Assembly (NCBI GenBank): GCA_001557505.1
Contig: LSAX01000004.1
Span: forward strand, 3,348,001-3,412,000
Direction of reading: 5' to 3'
Source of the DNA: Reticulascus tulasneorum
Lineage: Eukaryota > Ascomycota > Sordariomycetes > Glomerellales > Reticulascaceae
DNA: 64,000 nt
Below are positions 32,537-43,680 of this stretch, piece after piece; the stretch's first letter is position 1; each line of letters starts with the position of its first letter. A model generated the notes under the pieces. That model made no database searches. It had not been told where the DNA came from and saw only the letters and a program-made list of their open reading frames with translations. The position numbers and the translations under genes are program-made.

Positions 32537-34179
32537 TCATGTAAATTTGAGCTTAGAGAACTGACCATATTTGGAACCATTGGAGATTGTGCCAGCGACT
32601 GTCGAAGACTCTGCTCCTTTCAAATCTGCGTCATCTAGCGATGTGATATTGCCGTCTCTAAAGTGATTAAACAAGAAGTTGTATTCGAAAGCGACAGAAA
32701 GAGACTGAATTTGTGACTCAAGGTTCTGTCCTCCATCGCCAAGGTCTAGATCCAGTGAGTGGGTAATACCGGTCTGTGATACAGGGTGCCAAGGGTGAGG
32801 GCCAGCCCTGTTGATGATTTGATCTAGTACGTCGACGTGAAGTGCTTTGATCACCAGATTAAGAGTATCGCGTTGTGTGATATAGTCCGGGTCATCGATT
32901 CCGCCAGCCAGCAAAGGAGGTCCCCAGTTTCGATATACCGTTTGGTGAGATATAGGCACAACGCACCTGGCTGGATGATGTCTGATGTACAATTGACAAC
33001 ACAGGCAAGCGGGTTTGCTGCAGGCAATAAATGGGTCGTCATCCAAGTACTTTAGTCTGTTATGAAAGAAGTGCTCCAGCACCTGGATCTCAGCATGCAC
33101 CCGCGGCTGAAATTTGGGATCTTTGTAAAGCCCTGTTAGCTTGTTCAGAATGTTGAAATTCCTATCCATCTCAGCAAATGCCTCTTGATATTCCTCCACC
33201 TTCGGGTCGTGCGACGGGACCATTCGTCTGATGATGCCATGCAGTGTCGTCAATGAGTCTGGCACTGGTGCCGGCACAGATTGAATAAATGGAACATTGC
33301 CAATGATGAAGTTATCGAATAAGTACTGCAGCCCTTGGAAATCTTCAATGAGCTTTTTGGGAGCACGTATATGATGTGCAAGACGTCCCAACTGGTGCCT
33401 AACGGCGGTAAACCATGAAGTCCTATCATCTGGAGTCGTTCTATATCTAGGTGCTTGGCAATTGAGCTTAATGCTCTTCATGAACGTTGATTTGCGTGTG
33501 TGATATGCGTGTTGGCACAATGCTGCTCCTTTGAGTAGACGAAGCTGCTCCAACCAGCTTGCAAGCTCCGTATCTGGAATTGGTCGCGGTCAGTCTACTT
33601 TTCAAAATAGACAGAAAGGAACTAGAGAACAGACGAACCGGATGTTGTGTTTTGATTCTTCAAGTAATGGATACATTTCGAAGCCTCGGTACGAAGAATA
33701 TTCGCTTCATCTTTAATTCGATTTCTAGCAAACTCTGTACACATTTGTGCAAGTTGCTGAGCTTTGGCTTCCCGTTCCTCGCCTACCAGGATGCTCAGCT
33801 GCTTTAGCTTTTGAATAACATGCTTCAGAAACTGAATCATCTTGCTTGACACATCAGTGTTCGCGGCAACCCAGAAGACATGGGCATCTAGGCGATCTTC
33901 CAACCCGATCGCGGTGACAGTCGGCCCACCTTTCTTATAGTCACATAAAAATGCAAGGTTCTCGAGGAGCCTTCGCCTTGGGCTTCCATTGGAACTTTTT
34001 GGGTCTGTGTGATCGCCTCGAGTTGAGCCGAGTATAGTCATGGTAAGCAGTGGCTCGTAGAGTCGACCTATAAGACGGTCATATTTGGAGCGCCATAAAG
34101 GCTCCCTCAACGTCTCTGTGGATTCCAGCCTCGCTTGTATTTTCTTGGGGGCCGGTTTGGCTTTCTTTGAAGAAGGCAT
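32537..34179 (-). CDS. Nucleic-acid/nucleotide deaminase-like protein (OTT_1508-type), 525 aa
   Basis: Exons 34179-33639 and 33573-32537 join over a 65-nt intron (GTTCGT donor, TTCCAG acceptor) to 526 codons. The C-terminal half carries the deaminase-superfamily zinc signature: HAE in RVHAEIQVLEHF (His340, Glu342), then CSKPACLCCQLYIRHH with C-x4-C-x2-C (365, 370, 373). The later SHQTVYRNWGPP block is found in the fungal OTT_1508-like family (PF14441). The N-terminal ~200 residues are helical and basic, with a KKxKPxPKK start that may be a nuclear signal. Deaminases of this superfamily hydrolyse cytosine or adenine amino groups; the fungal OTT_1508 group has no proven substrate that I know of. 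A relative with an added MYND finger lies at 59.9 kb. Confidence 0.78.
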
Positions 34180-34747
34180 CGCAGAGTCGCAAGCGGAGAA
34201 GTCTGTGCTAGAAGAGAAAAAGGGTGATGCGCCGGAAAGTCTGCCTCCCTGGCCAGGTTTTAAATCTTCAGGGCCCCAACTCGAGGCGCTCCTTTTAGCT
34301 TTATAACCCCAGTTCTAAGAAATTCGAATGCCTTCCATCGCATGTCTCGGAAGATCCAATTAGGGCAGGCAGTAAGGCTGAGCGGATGCATATTATGTGG
34401 TAATGCAACACAGCTACAGAACGCGTCATGCAGAACAAGTCCAATAAAAACCACCTAAGAAGTCTAATTAAATCTGTCAAAGGTGGTTTCAAGGTTTACA
34501 CTAGCTAAAGGTCGTCCCGACCATTCAAATCGAGAAGTGATGTTCGCCTATTGACTCGGTCCATGCTGGTGGGCCTCCCGCATCATGGAGCGTAGCCTGG
34601 GCCACGCCACGTCAATGTGCAGAGCCCAACTACACCCATTATATCTCAGCCGGCGCAGCTAGCCTATGTTGGTCAATCCACCTGCTGAGATTCTCGTTGA
34701 TGGGCTATCCTCGACCTTGGCTTGGCCGGCCCATGTTTTGTTGCAAG
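34180..34747. other. Intergenic between deaminase-like and ABA3-like genes
   Basis: This is the promoter of the deaminase-like gene and the 3' flank of the terpene synthase gene. No coding frame of a known family is seen. Confidence 0.45.
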
Positions 34748-36136
34748 TCAACACCTGCGACGTTTTGGCCCCCCTCGGCCATCAGAATCGGAATCCGAGA
34801 CACTTGCCGACAAACGGTCTCTTTTAATCGCACATTTGATCTCGTTTAACTCCGGTGGCTGTATGCGTAGAGCTGGAAATACATCCATGGCGCGGTCTGT
34901 AAATCTTTTGACGTAAGCTTGCCAGCCTTCTCGGCAAGCAGCACACAGCTCGACGCCACCGAATCTACCAGATGCCTCGGCGCCGTAGGAGGTGCGGTAG
35001 CGGCATGTATCACAATGCCCGGTTTCACCTTTCCGAAGCATGTCGGATAAGCCTGGGAACATGATCGTGCTGCTCAAACTGATGGCGTTGTTGTAGCGTT
35101 CTTCTGCGACACTTCTCCTTTTCGCCACTGCATCAACACGATTCCAAAGCTTGAAATGGTGTCGAGTCTGCACCACAACGCTTTCTGTCTCGGGATTCCC
35201 AATAGTCAGATCTTCCTCGACAAACCGGTATCGACGCATCATCATGTGGATTGGACCTCCAAAATAACGTAAGAAGTTGATGACACAGAGCCGTGCAGGG
35301 GAGCGTGCCCATGCAACGTCTAGTGCCCAAAGAACTTCTCGGCACCGACGGTACGACTGCACACGCATGTCATGACCAACATACGCAAATGTACTGTTCG
35401 TTTCTCCTTCTGCGCGATGTTTATGAAATGCAACTGCATCGTACATCGTGTCGCCAAGTTCCGTAAGGATCTGGAACTCATCCTCACTAAACCACATCTC
35501 GTCGTGGTCATTGCATGCTAGTGCGGCAGCTATTGTGAACCTGGCGAGTGCGTCGCAGTCTCGCAGTCGAAACCAGTTCTTGGGAGACTCGGCGAGCGCG
35601 TTAACGTATCGGCGGAACAGCTCAGAATCGAGTTTGTTGCTGGTCTTGTCTGAAGTGACAAGCAGAAAGGTTCGGTATTCTCGAGCCATCTCTACATGAC
35701 CCGGAGTTCCAGCGAAGACTGTGTCGAGCAGCCCTTTCAGATTATATCCCAGTATGTCGTCGCCAGCAGCAACATCTACGAGAGAACCACGAAATTCTGC
35801 AATGATCCCGATCACTATGATTCGGGTGAAAGCAACATATCGATCCCAGTTTGTAAACTGGGGTATGACACACCTTGTGTACTCCCAGGCGCATGCAAGG
35901 GTCTCTTTGACGGTGTCGGTAGGGAGGTCTACATCTTTCAGATCATTCTTAATCTCATCAGGATAAAACCAAACATCATGAGGTGCAGGAGACTCGACTG
36001 CGTGACTGGGCGGATGCTCTGCTAGCATAGTAGCGTTGTCGAAGGCAGCAATCTCGCCGTCATATACATCGGCATTGGCGGTAGGCCCAACCGCGTGATC
36101 GAGATCCGTTGGAGTGAGGGTCAACGTCGACGACAT
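34748..36136 (-). CDS. aba3: ABA3-like sesquiterpene synthase (alpha-ionylideneethane synthase family), 462 aa
   Basis: A single exon. From the WFYPDEIKNDL start (~56) to FKLWNRVD (~335) it agrees, as I remember that family, with BcABA3 of Botrytis. The key blocks are CAWEYTRCVIPQFTNW (82-97), IIAEFRGSLVDV, AREYRTFLL, ELFRRYVNAL, NWFRLRDCDALARFT, HRAEGETNSTFAY (240-252) and FGGPIHMMMRRYRFVEEDLTIG (292-313). BcABA3 turns farnesyl diphosphate into alpha-ionylideneethane, the first step of fungal abscisic acid synthesis, and lacks the classic DDxxD and NSE motifs; none is seen here. A C-terminal C375-x2-C378-x19-C398-x2-C401 pattern may bind zinc. The final Ser/Asp-rich and GPKRRRC tail looks unusual for a terpene synthase. 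No P450 gene, needed for abscisic acid, is in view, so the product is uncertain. Confidence 0.68.
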   Translation of the reverse strand: MSSTLTLTPTDLDHAVGPTANADVYDGEIAAFDNATMLAEHPPSHAVESPAPHDVWFYPDEIKNDLKDVDLPTDTVKETLACAWEYTRCVIPQFTNWDRYVAFTRIIVIGIIAEFRGSLVDVAAGDDILGYNLKGLLDTVFAGTPGHVEMAREYRTFLLVTSDKTSNKLDSELFRRYVNALAESPKNWFRLRDCDALARFTIAAALACNDHDEMWFSEDEFQILTELGDTMYDAVAFHKHRAEGETNSTFAYVGHDMRVQSYRRCREVLWALDVAWARSPARLCVINFLRYFGGPIHMMMRRYRFVEEDLTIGNPETESVVVQTRHHFKLWNRVDAVAKRRSVAEERYNNAISLSSTIMFPGLSDMLRKGETGHCDTCRYRTSYGAEASGRFGGVELCAACREGWQAYVKRFTDRAMDVFPALRIQPPELNEIKCAIKRDRLSASVSDSDSDGRGGPKRRRC

Positions 36137-37286
36137 ACTGAGTTATCGGATCTGAGAGAGATGAAAGGTTTTGTAAGCTGGAGAGAGCCAGATTGTATGC
36201 TAGAGAGCTGATGAGACACCACAGAAGTGCAAAATCGCTTAGGATACGATTTAAGCAAGATAAAAAATGGTAAGATCCAAGCTATCTAGTTCACCACAAG
36301 CTTGCGGGACTCCCAAGGACTTTTAAATACTCTACTTGCGAACCTGGCCATCAAGTCGCTGGTACGCTAGTTTCAATAGCGCACTATCTTTGCATGCGTG
36401 TCTCTTTCTCAGACTAGAGTTGAAGAAATAGCAAATGCACGAAACGCATGACTCTGTTATACATTCTTCTCATGGGAACCTGGTTGGAAGGATTCAAGCT
36501 TCACTCCTTCCCGTCTGACAGTATCCAATGGGAAGCTGCTAGTTTGGGATATCGCAGCTTTAGCCGCGATGAGGCAGGTATGTCGTGGCTATCTTGTCAT
36601 GACGCTAGCCGATTCAGGCCCCAGATCATTACCGCCATCCAATCGTAGGTGGGTTTGCGATAGCAATAGTTATCCAAAATGGCTAGTTGCGATCCTTCGT
36701 ATAAGTTCCTCGCTACCAGACATTTCGGACTAGTGGGATTGTTTCGTTCTGGTGGCTCAAACGGTCCAATCAAGAACCGAGCAGGCAGTCGTCGAGTGCT
36801 GAGGCATCTATGCTACGACTTATTTCGTACATATTGGTGGATGCTCACTGCACGCCAAAGGAGTATCGACCAAGATGCAAGCCCAATCTCATAGGTGAGC
36901 CTTGAAGCCATGTCGGCATATTGGCGGACGGAGTTTCCTTGGCTCGCCACGATATGACCAATGGCAGGATATGATGTCTGATATCTTACTCCGTGCGCTC
37001 AACCCTTTCTAGATTTGTCCAATATACTGTCTTTTCTAGGCCCACATTTGTATGCGTTGTTCACCTGCCAGCGGAAAGGTTAGGCAAGCTTGGTAGCAAA
37101 TCTCACAAATCCTGCTTGAGCACGAAAGGGGGAGACTGTTTGCAGCTGCTTTTGAATGATGGATTACTCAAGGTAGTAAGGAAATCGAAGCCTGGTTGAT
37201 ATCTTCCAATTCCGGACACGTTGAACTCCCGTTCGGAAACTCAACCTGCCCAACATAGCAATATGCAAGGTTGTTAAACTTTCATC
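36137..37286. other. Intergenic, no gene seen
   Basis: This is the promoter of the ABA3-like gene and the 3' flank of the alpha/beta hydrolase. Short plus-strand frames (36448-36648, 36679-36894, 36993-37199) show no domain or splice logic. Confidence 0.45.
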
Positions 37287-38371
37287 TCAGGCACAGATGT
37301 TACTTTGCAGAAACTCAATCTGCTTTGCAATAGCCTGCTCGAGGATTTTGCCTGAATAGGCATCAAAGTGCCCCCCCTTTTGCAAGAGCAATGTCTTTGG
37401 CTCCAATGCCCTTGCAAACGCCTTCAACGCCGAATCGGTAGGTGTGAGAGTATCATTTTCCGCTACTGTCATCAATAGTGGCGTAGGAGAGAGATACTCG
37501 ATGACATTTGCCGGGATATAAGTTCTTACCGCCTCCATGGAACGAAGCGACACCTGGTTCTCAAGATGTGGCAGCTTCTTAAACCATTCTGCGTAGAAGG
37601 TGTAGCTATCAGGAGTTGGAAGTGCAGACTGCTCCAGTGGATTTTCATGCACTAGTGGAATCATAATGGGAGGTTGGCCCGCAGCTCGTGCTCGACGATC
37701 AGCTTCAAATCCTAGTTAAGAGCGGGTTAGCATTTCCATTGGGGGACTAAAGGCGAAAGTTTGATTTTACCAGCCAATAATCCAACCATGAAATCTCCTC
37801 GTACTAATCTTTGAATAACAGCCCATCCGTCTATAAATGGAACTTGCGAAATGACCGCTTTTACACGCCTGTCAGCTACCCCCACAGAAACTGCGTGGCC
37901 TCCACTGAATGAGGATCCCCAGACGCCTATCTCGTTTGCATTGACTTGAGGCAGGCTCTGTGCATATGTAATTGCATCGGAAAAATCAGCAATTTGGTCG
38001 GCCGGAATGATCTCAAGCCGCGGCTGGCCCTCTCCAACGTCGCTTGAGCCATACCCACGATTGTCGTAGATGAGGACTGAGAGCTTAAGCTTCGAAATAA
38101 AACTTTCAGCGATCACGTCGAGGGTCATTTCTTTGACGGCTGCGAAACCATGAACCATAATGAGACATGGTAATTCCTCTGATCTAGTGAAGTATTAGTT
38201 GGCCACCTTAACCTCAGGTCTGGCACATTTCGGCGGAGGTGCTACGTTGCCACCGCCAAAATAAAAAAGGGAAATCAAAATAACTGACGATGATGCACCT
38301 TCTGGTGTATAGAACCAGCCTCGGAGGGTGATTCCTACGCTGTTCTTGAACTCGATATCCTTTCGAGCCAT
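37287..38371 (-). CDS. Alpha/beta hydrolase (X-Pro dipeptidyl-peptidase S15 / polyketide-transferase-like), 306 aa
   Basis: Three exons (38371-38289, 38183-37771, 37711-37287) give 307 codons. The start MARKDIEFKNSVGITLRGWFYTPEG and the oxyanion-region HGFAAVKEM are typical of this fungal group. The nucleophile elbow is GVWGSSFSGGHAV (GxSxSG). The acid is likely the Asp in VAENDTLTPTD and the catalytic His the one in KGGHFDAYSG. Relatives occur often in polyketide and terpenoid gene clusters, where some transfer or hydrolyse acyl groups. It lies ~1.15 kb from the ABA3-like synthase on the same strand, and ester formation or hydrolysis on that product is a reasonable guess, not shown. It is cytosolic by lack of a signal peptide. 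Confidence 0.85.
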
Positions 38372-39670
38372 GTGAGCAGTTTTCGTAACGTGATGACGCA
38401 ATTGTTCAAAGATTTAGATTTTCACCTTAACAGAGAAGGAGATGAGTATTTAAGGGTTTTATAAGGAATCGAACCTCGCCTAGACTTAGATAGAAGTGCC
38501 GCTGCAAGGAGCTTAATGCTGGCAAGCGAAATCCTGTCCGCAATTATCACCACCGTAACTAGTGCGTCGTAAGTGTCATGTGGATCTTAGTGCGATCGAT
38601 ATTGATATCTGCTTCCTTCAAAGGAAGGGTGACTTCCGCTTAAGGACCTAACTCCTCTAATGTACAGGATGCTCCACCTTGAGTGGGCTCAATGACGGCT
38701 TGTGTCAGATTTAAGCGCATCCTTCCTAAGGTACTCCAAGTATTTATATGGGGCGCGCTTTGAGTGACTGCCAGAACTTGGCCCCGCGAGCTCGCCAAAT
38801 CATCCGGCTGCACAGACTGATCTGCTTGAACTGTCTGGCAAATGTCACAAGCCCAATTCGAGCCTCTCGTAAAGCGGTGTGCCGTGTTGCTAGTACTTAA
38901 ATCTTATTCTTAGTATTTGATCTAGAAGAAGCTTATAGAATAGATGGGCGCCCTCCAGCCTACCGAATATGGTAAACTTTAGTATCAACCTCGAGGAGAC
39001 CGACGTATCTTCTTTCTGCCTGGTATTTTATGTAAGTGATTGACCTAAATGGAACTGGCCGGGTTGCGTTGTAGATAATGATGGTTTTGATCTTGAACAC
39101 TGGGGACTTGCGGCTATCGTCAACATTATGGGAGTTAATATCGAAACAGGCTTCGATCAACAGGGACAACAAAGATCACTAGGATAATATATCCTCTCGG
39201 GTCTGAACAACTAGAACGCAAAGAAGGTGAAGACAACTAGTTGCATACCTAGACTATCAGGACAGCCCGGCCGTTGTAGCCTGTAATTCGTGTGTCAGAG
39301 TCAGACTGCGGTTGTGGGGCCTACTTATGTGGCAAAGGGAGCGGCAGGCGTCAGACTGTCAGATATTGCAGGGGAGCCAGTCGTCAGTAGAAATTCTTCA
39401 TGGCCCGATATATTAGGTCCTTTTCAAACTGGTAACAGGCAATCCTATGTTGCATCTCGAACTACCTAGGTTCCGCTAGAGTAAAACCACAGGATCGGGA
39501 ATACCTCATCTCTCCAAGCGTGCCGCCAATTAGCGCTGCTGTTAAACCTCGTTCGTATTGCCTTCCTTGTCGTAGCTTTAAATATTCACGGCTTTAAGGT
39601 ACTCGTCCGAGCCGTAGAGTTCAGCCCATGATTCTTTGCATTCATCCTTCCACCTTACCGAAAACAGAAT
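38372..39670. other. Intergenic, AT-rich, no gene seen
   Basis: A 1.3-kb divergent region between the alpha/beta hydrolase (minus) and the C6 regulator (plus). No coding frame of a known family, RNA gene or repeat is evident. It may hold control sites for both genes. Confidence 0.45.
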
Positions 39671-41168
39671 ATGTGCACAATGCGGAATTCACCTTCAGCC
39701 ATTATGGCCAATGAATTGTCCATTCCGTCCAGAGGGACGAGAGTGATACCCTCCCTTGTGGATTCTACGCATACTTTCATTCTCGTTCAGACCGTCAACT
39801 CAGAAATGACGCTCTGCGAGCTCTCACAGGGCTCGGCAGCTGAACTGGGCAGGCAGCGACGAGCCCATCGGAAGTCCCGGGGAGGATGCGAGAACTTCAA
39901 AATGCGGAGAGTCAAGGTTGAGATCTCCTGATTATAGTTGTTCATGGTTTCTGAGAACTAATTCGGCGTCTCCACAGTGTAATGAAACGATGCCATGCGC
40001 AACCTGCACTCGGCGTGGAGAGCGTTGCCAGCGTCCTATGCGAGCGAATGGGCTAGCACCGGCCTCCTTGGTGCCTTCGGTACCGAGCCAGGCGGTTCTC
40101 TCCTGCTCCTCACTTCTTCCTGGACTAGAGTCACCTGGAACCGCTGCGAAGAAGCTATTTCATCGTTTCCAAGCATGCACATGCCGGACTCTGTTCGCAA
40201 CGCCCGATGTCTGGGGTCAGGCACTACAGCTGTGCTTCCGGTTTGGCTTTCTGATGAGCACTGTCTTGTGTATCGCAGCGCGCCATCTTGCGGTCCTGCG
40301 ACCAGAGGTCAATACCTACTCAGTGGCTGCAGCCAGTCATCTCTCTTGCGCCCTACAGCAGTTCCACCAGGAGCTGTCCAACAATCTTAAGTCGATAAAC
40401 ATCGATGCCTTCATAACGACATCTGCTCTGCTTCAGTACGAGGTATGGACGAGAACAGACTTTCTGTCGCTGCAAGACGACGGCGACATCTCGTTTAACC
40501 CAGTCAGTGATCGGTTTTTTGCACAGTCTGCGAGCATGAAGGAGATGTTTCTGCAATTTGCTTCGCGTGTCTCTAGACGGTCCAGACAGGCATCGATATT
40601 TTTGCCACACCTTCTACGTAATTCGCCAGGCGCACTCGCCCGCGCCGCCAATGCCAGCAGTAGCACGGCCGTCCAATACCAAAAGTTCTTTGCCTACCAC
40701 CGCCCTCTCAACTTGGAACTGCTTGACACGCCTCTTCCACACACGGGGGGTACAGACTTATCCACTTGGCAGCATCACGGCTATGCGACGCAAGAGGAGC
40801 CGGACCCAATAGATCAGGGTTACGGTCTCGCGGTTGACCAAATATGCATCATAGAGTCGTATCTCCACGAGGCAAACCCATCAGCATCTGTTGACACCGA
40901 ACCTTCCTTGTCTTTGGATCTGGTAAGGTGCATTTTCACATTCCCGATACTATGCCGTGGACCGTTTGCCTCTATGGTCCACCGAGGCGACCCACACGCG
41001 CTCTTGCTGCTCTACCACTTTTATCGGGCCACGAGAATACTGCTTTCCTCGGACCAGTATTGGTGGGCCCACGAGCGAGCAGCTACAGGAGAATCCAGTT
41101 TGAAGGAATGGCTGGTCAAGGAGAGTGCTAGAGAAGCCGCCGCATCTTGCTGGTGTGCTTTGGACTAG
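39671..41168 (+). CDS. C6 (Upc2-like) transcription factor with a damaged zinc cluster, 478 aa
   Basis: Exons 39671-39916 and 39978-41168 join in phase 0 over a 61-nt intron (CTAAT branch, CACAG acceptor). The join lies inside the zinc cluster: HRKSRGGCENFKMRRVK followed by CNETMPCATCTRRGERC. The order should be C-x2-C-x6-C-x5-C-x2-C-x6-C. All positions fit except that the second Cys is Phe76 (codon TTC instead of TGC). The rest, with QLCFRFGFLMSTVLCIAARHLAVLRPE and LLQYEVWTRTDF, is like the Upc2-type regulatory domain, which senses or binds a hydrophobic ligand in yeast relatives. Loss of one ligand should weaken DNA binding. The start is uncertain, since several in-frame Met codons precede the cluster. 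Its position between hydrolase and NmrA-like genes suggests a local regulator. Confidence 0.8.
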
Positions 41169-41990
41169 ATATGTGATGGGCATCTAGATCCAGATACAGA
41201 ATGTGCATAAGTTAATGCTTACAAATACTATAGTAATGGAACATAAGGATGGGTTATTGATGAGATTACTCCCTGGGCCGAATTCTTGTAGCCATGTCAG
41301 GTTTGAATTCGCATAGCTTGGTTAAGAGAACCATCCCCCAATCAGCCAAGCCCCACTGAAGGACTTGAGTAAAATGAAAATCTACCATGCAGCATCATAC
41401 TTCTCAAATAGGCAGATGATGGTGACCGGATCATTCTATTTTGGTCCCCGCGACTGAATTCGTAACAATATGAGTGGCAGGCAACATACCAACGGGAAAC
41501 TCGGGCTCAAAGACCCTGTGCGGCGGTGGAACTGGCTTTCAGGAGCAAAATTTCCTAGCAGCGATCTAGAAGATTGAAGCCCTGTAGATGATTCCCCCGG
41601 CAGTGGAGTATACAAGGAGATCGGCTGGCTCTGTATTCGCCCCGTGGGTGCATTAGTCTTGACGCTTTTGCTAATACTCTGCGGGATGGTTCGTATCGAC
41701 GATTTGGGACAAAGGCATATGCCAACCCGGAAATAAGACTAACCCCAGCAACCCCTGTTTGGCCCACAACATCAAGGAATCGTTTCTTTCATCACTGGTT
41801 GCGACTTTGCACTTACCAGTATATTAACTCTTGTAAAAAGCAGCTACTGGTGCCGGAATCTATCCAAACTCCGGTCGTAAGGCAAAGTATAAAGCACCAT
41901 GCAACGCCTCCAATTTATTGCCAATCCCAAGCATCTGCAGAATTCATCCCGAGAGTTAAGGTGACTCCAATCCTCCTGATAGAATCAACA
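41169..41990. other. Intergenic, promoter of NmrA-like gene
   Basis: This is the 3' flank of the C6 regulator and the promoter of the NmrA-like gene. No coding frame of a known family is seen; the minus-strand frame at 41555-41767 has no recognisable features. Confidence 0.45.
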
Positions 41991-43014
41991 ATGGCTCCTA
42001 CAAGCCCACTTTCAAGGGTCGCCATTATCGGGGTAAGTATAAGCCAAACCTTCTATACGGCGTTGTTATCTACATGTATCTTACATAGCTTAGGCTACTG
42101 GACACATTGGAGAGTACTTCGTTAAGGCGCTTCTTGAGACCGGCAAGCACACCGTCACAGCCTTGACTCGTGCTGAGAGCAAGGGAACACTACCCGAAGG
42201 TGTCAAAAGGTTCCAGATCAGCTATGATGTCCACAACTCACTCGTTGCGGCTCTCGAGGGTCAGCAGTTTCTTATCGTTTGCCTCGCGGTAAGGGCGCCT
42301 CCCGACACGCAAACGAAAATTATCAAGGCCGCGGCCGAGGCAGGCGTGTCCTATATCATGCCGAGTATATACGGGATGGATATCCGGAACCCTCGCATGC
42401 TTCAGGGCAGTCACGGGGACGTCGTTCGACAGACGCTCGGTGAAATTGAGATCCTCAAGTCACTTTACTACGTCTGCCTAGCCTGTGGCACTTGGTACGA
42501 ATGGAGTTTAGCCTTGGGCGAAGAGTGGTTTGGCTTCCAGATCAAGGAAAGGAAAGCTACTTTCTTCGACGATGGAATGACTGTTCTCTCTGTGAGCACC
42601 TGGCTACAGTGCGGACGTGCAGTGGCCACTCTTTTGAGTCTGCCTGAAAGTGGCGCATCGCCCTCCTTGTCCGACTGGAAGAATGAGCCGTTATATATCG
42701 ACAGCTTCCGAGTCAACCAGCGCGATATGCTCGATAGCCTGCACCACGTTCTCGGCATCAAGGACGAAGATTGGGAAATAACTTATGAGTCGGCCACCAA
42801 GCGCGTGCGGGATGGCATGGCAGAATTCGCCGGTGGCAATATAAGAGGCTTTGCCAAACACTTGTATGGGAAACTATTCATCCGTAGCAGAGAGGATGGC
42901 AGTACTCCTGCGGCTTCTCATGAGCTGCTTGGGTTGCCAAATGAAAGTCTCGACGAGGCGACCAAGCGGGCTGTGGAGATGGCCGAGAGCGGTTGGAATC
43001 CTCTAGCGGGTTGA
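41991..43014 (+). CDS. NmrA-like / isoflavone-reductase-like NAD(P)-binding protein, 320 aa
   Basis: Exon 1 (41991-42032, 14 codons) joins exon 2 (42094-43014) in phase 0 over a 61-nt intron and restores the dinucleotide-binding loop IIGATGHIG. Then follow VTALTRAESK, where the NADP phosphate is usually bound, and IIKAAAEAGVSYIMPSIYGMD, a typical NmrA/PCBER-like core. The C-terminal half (YIDSFRVNQRDMLDSL..) is the usual substrate domain of the fungal group. Members are either redox sensors that bind NAD(P) without catalysis or reductases in secondary metabolism. It follows the C6 regulator on the same strand by ~820 bp and could be part of the ABA3-like locus. The function remains open. Confidence 0.87.
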
Positions 43015-43680
43015 CTAACAGTGCTGAGAAGTTTTGAAGTATCCAGTACAAGAGAATATAACATTGCGTTCGACCACATTCCCAGACTTACAGCTTTAAT
43101 TCTGTAGGCGTGTTGGGTTACGAAAAGCAAAAACTTTAGAGCTAAGAGCACCAACAATATTGACTTCGTGATCAAGGTCTTAAGTAGGATATCTCGTATG
43201 CTATAAGCCGCTGCTGCTCCAACAGCCATCATGCAAATATGCTTGCTGCCCAATCATGCATGATGTTTCATAAAGAGATAATTTTCCGGACTGATTGGTC
43301 ACAATGTAAAAGGTTGCCTCTGGCTCTGGCATGTGCTAGATGGGCTTTAATCAATTCCCAGTACCACGCCACACTTACTGATTGGTTGGCGTGGCGCGTG
43401 GTTAAGCCACCTTCGCTGCCCCCTATGCGATTGGATAAGGCTTCATCTCCCAAAAACTGGATAAACGTACTCCAAACTCAGCTCTTCATGTTTCGCCACA
43501 GCCTGCTTGCGTTTATACCACCATCAAGTCATCGTGTGAGCTTAAAATCATCAGCTATCTCCTGATGAGTTGGATAAAGTTCTCATGCGTGGGATTTTGA
43601 GTTTCCGTTGATTTGCGGCTCACGGCATAAGGCGCCATTGCGATTCCATCATCCCGTCAGGCTAAGCCCTCGATGTAGCC
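43015..43680. other. Intergenic, no gene seen
   Basis: This is the 3' flank of the NmrA-like gene and the promoter of the second HET gene. Short opposing frames overlap here without any recognised family. Confidence 0.45.
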
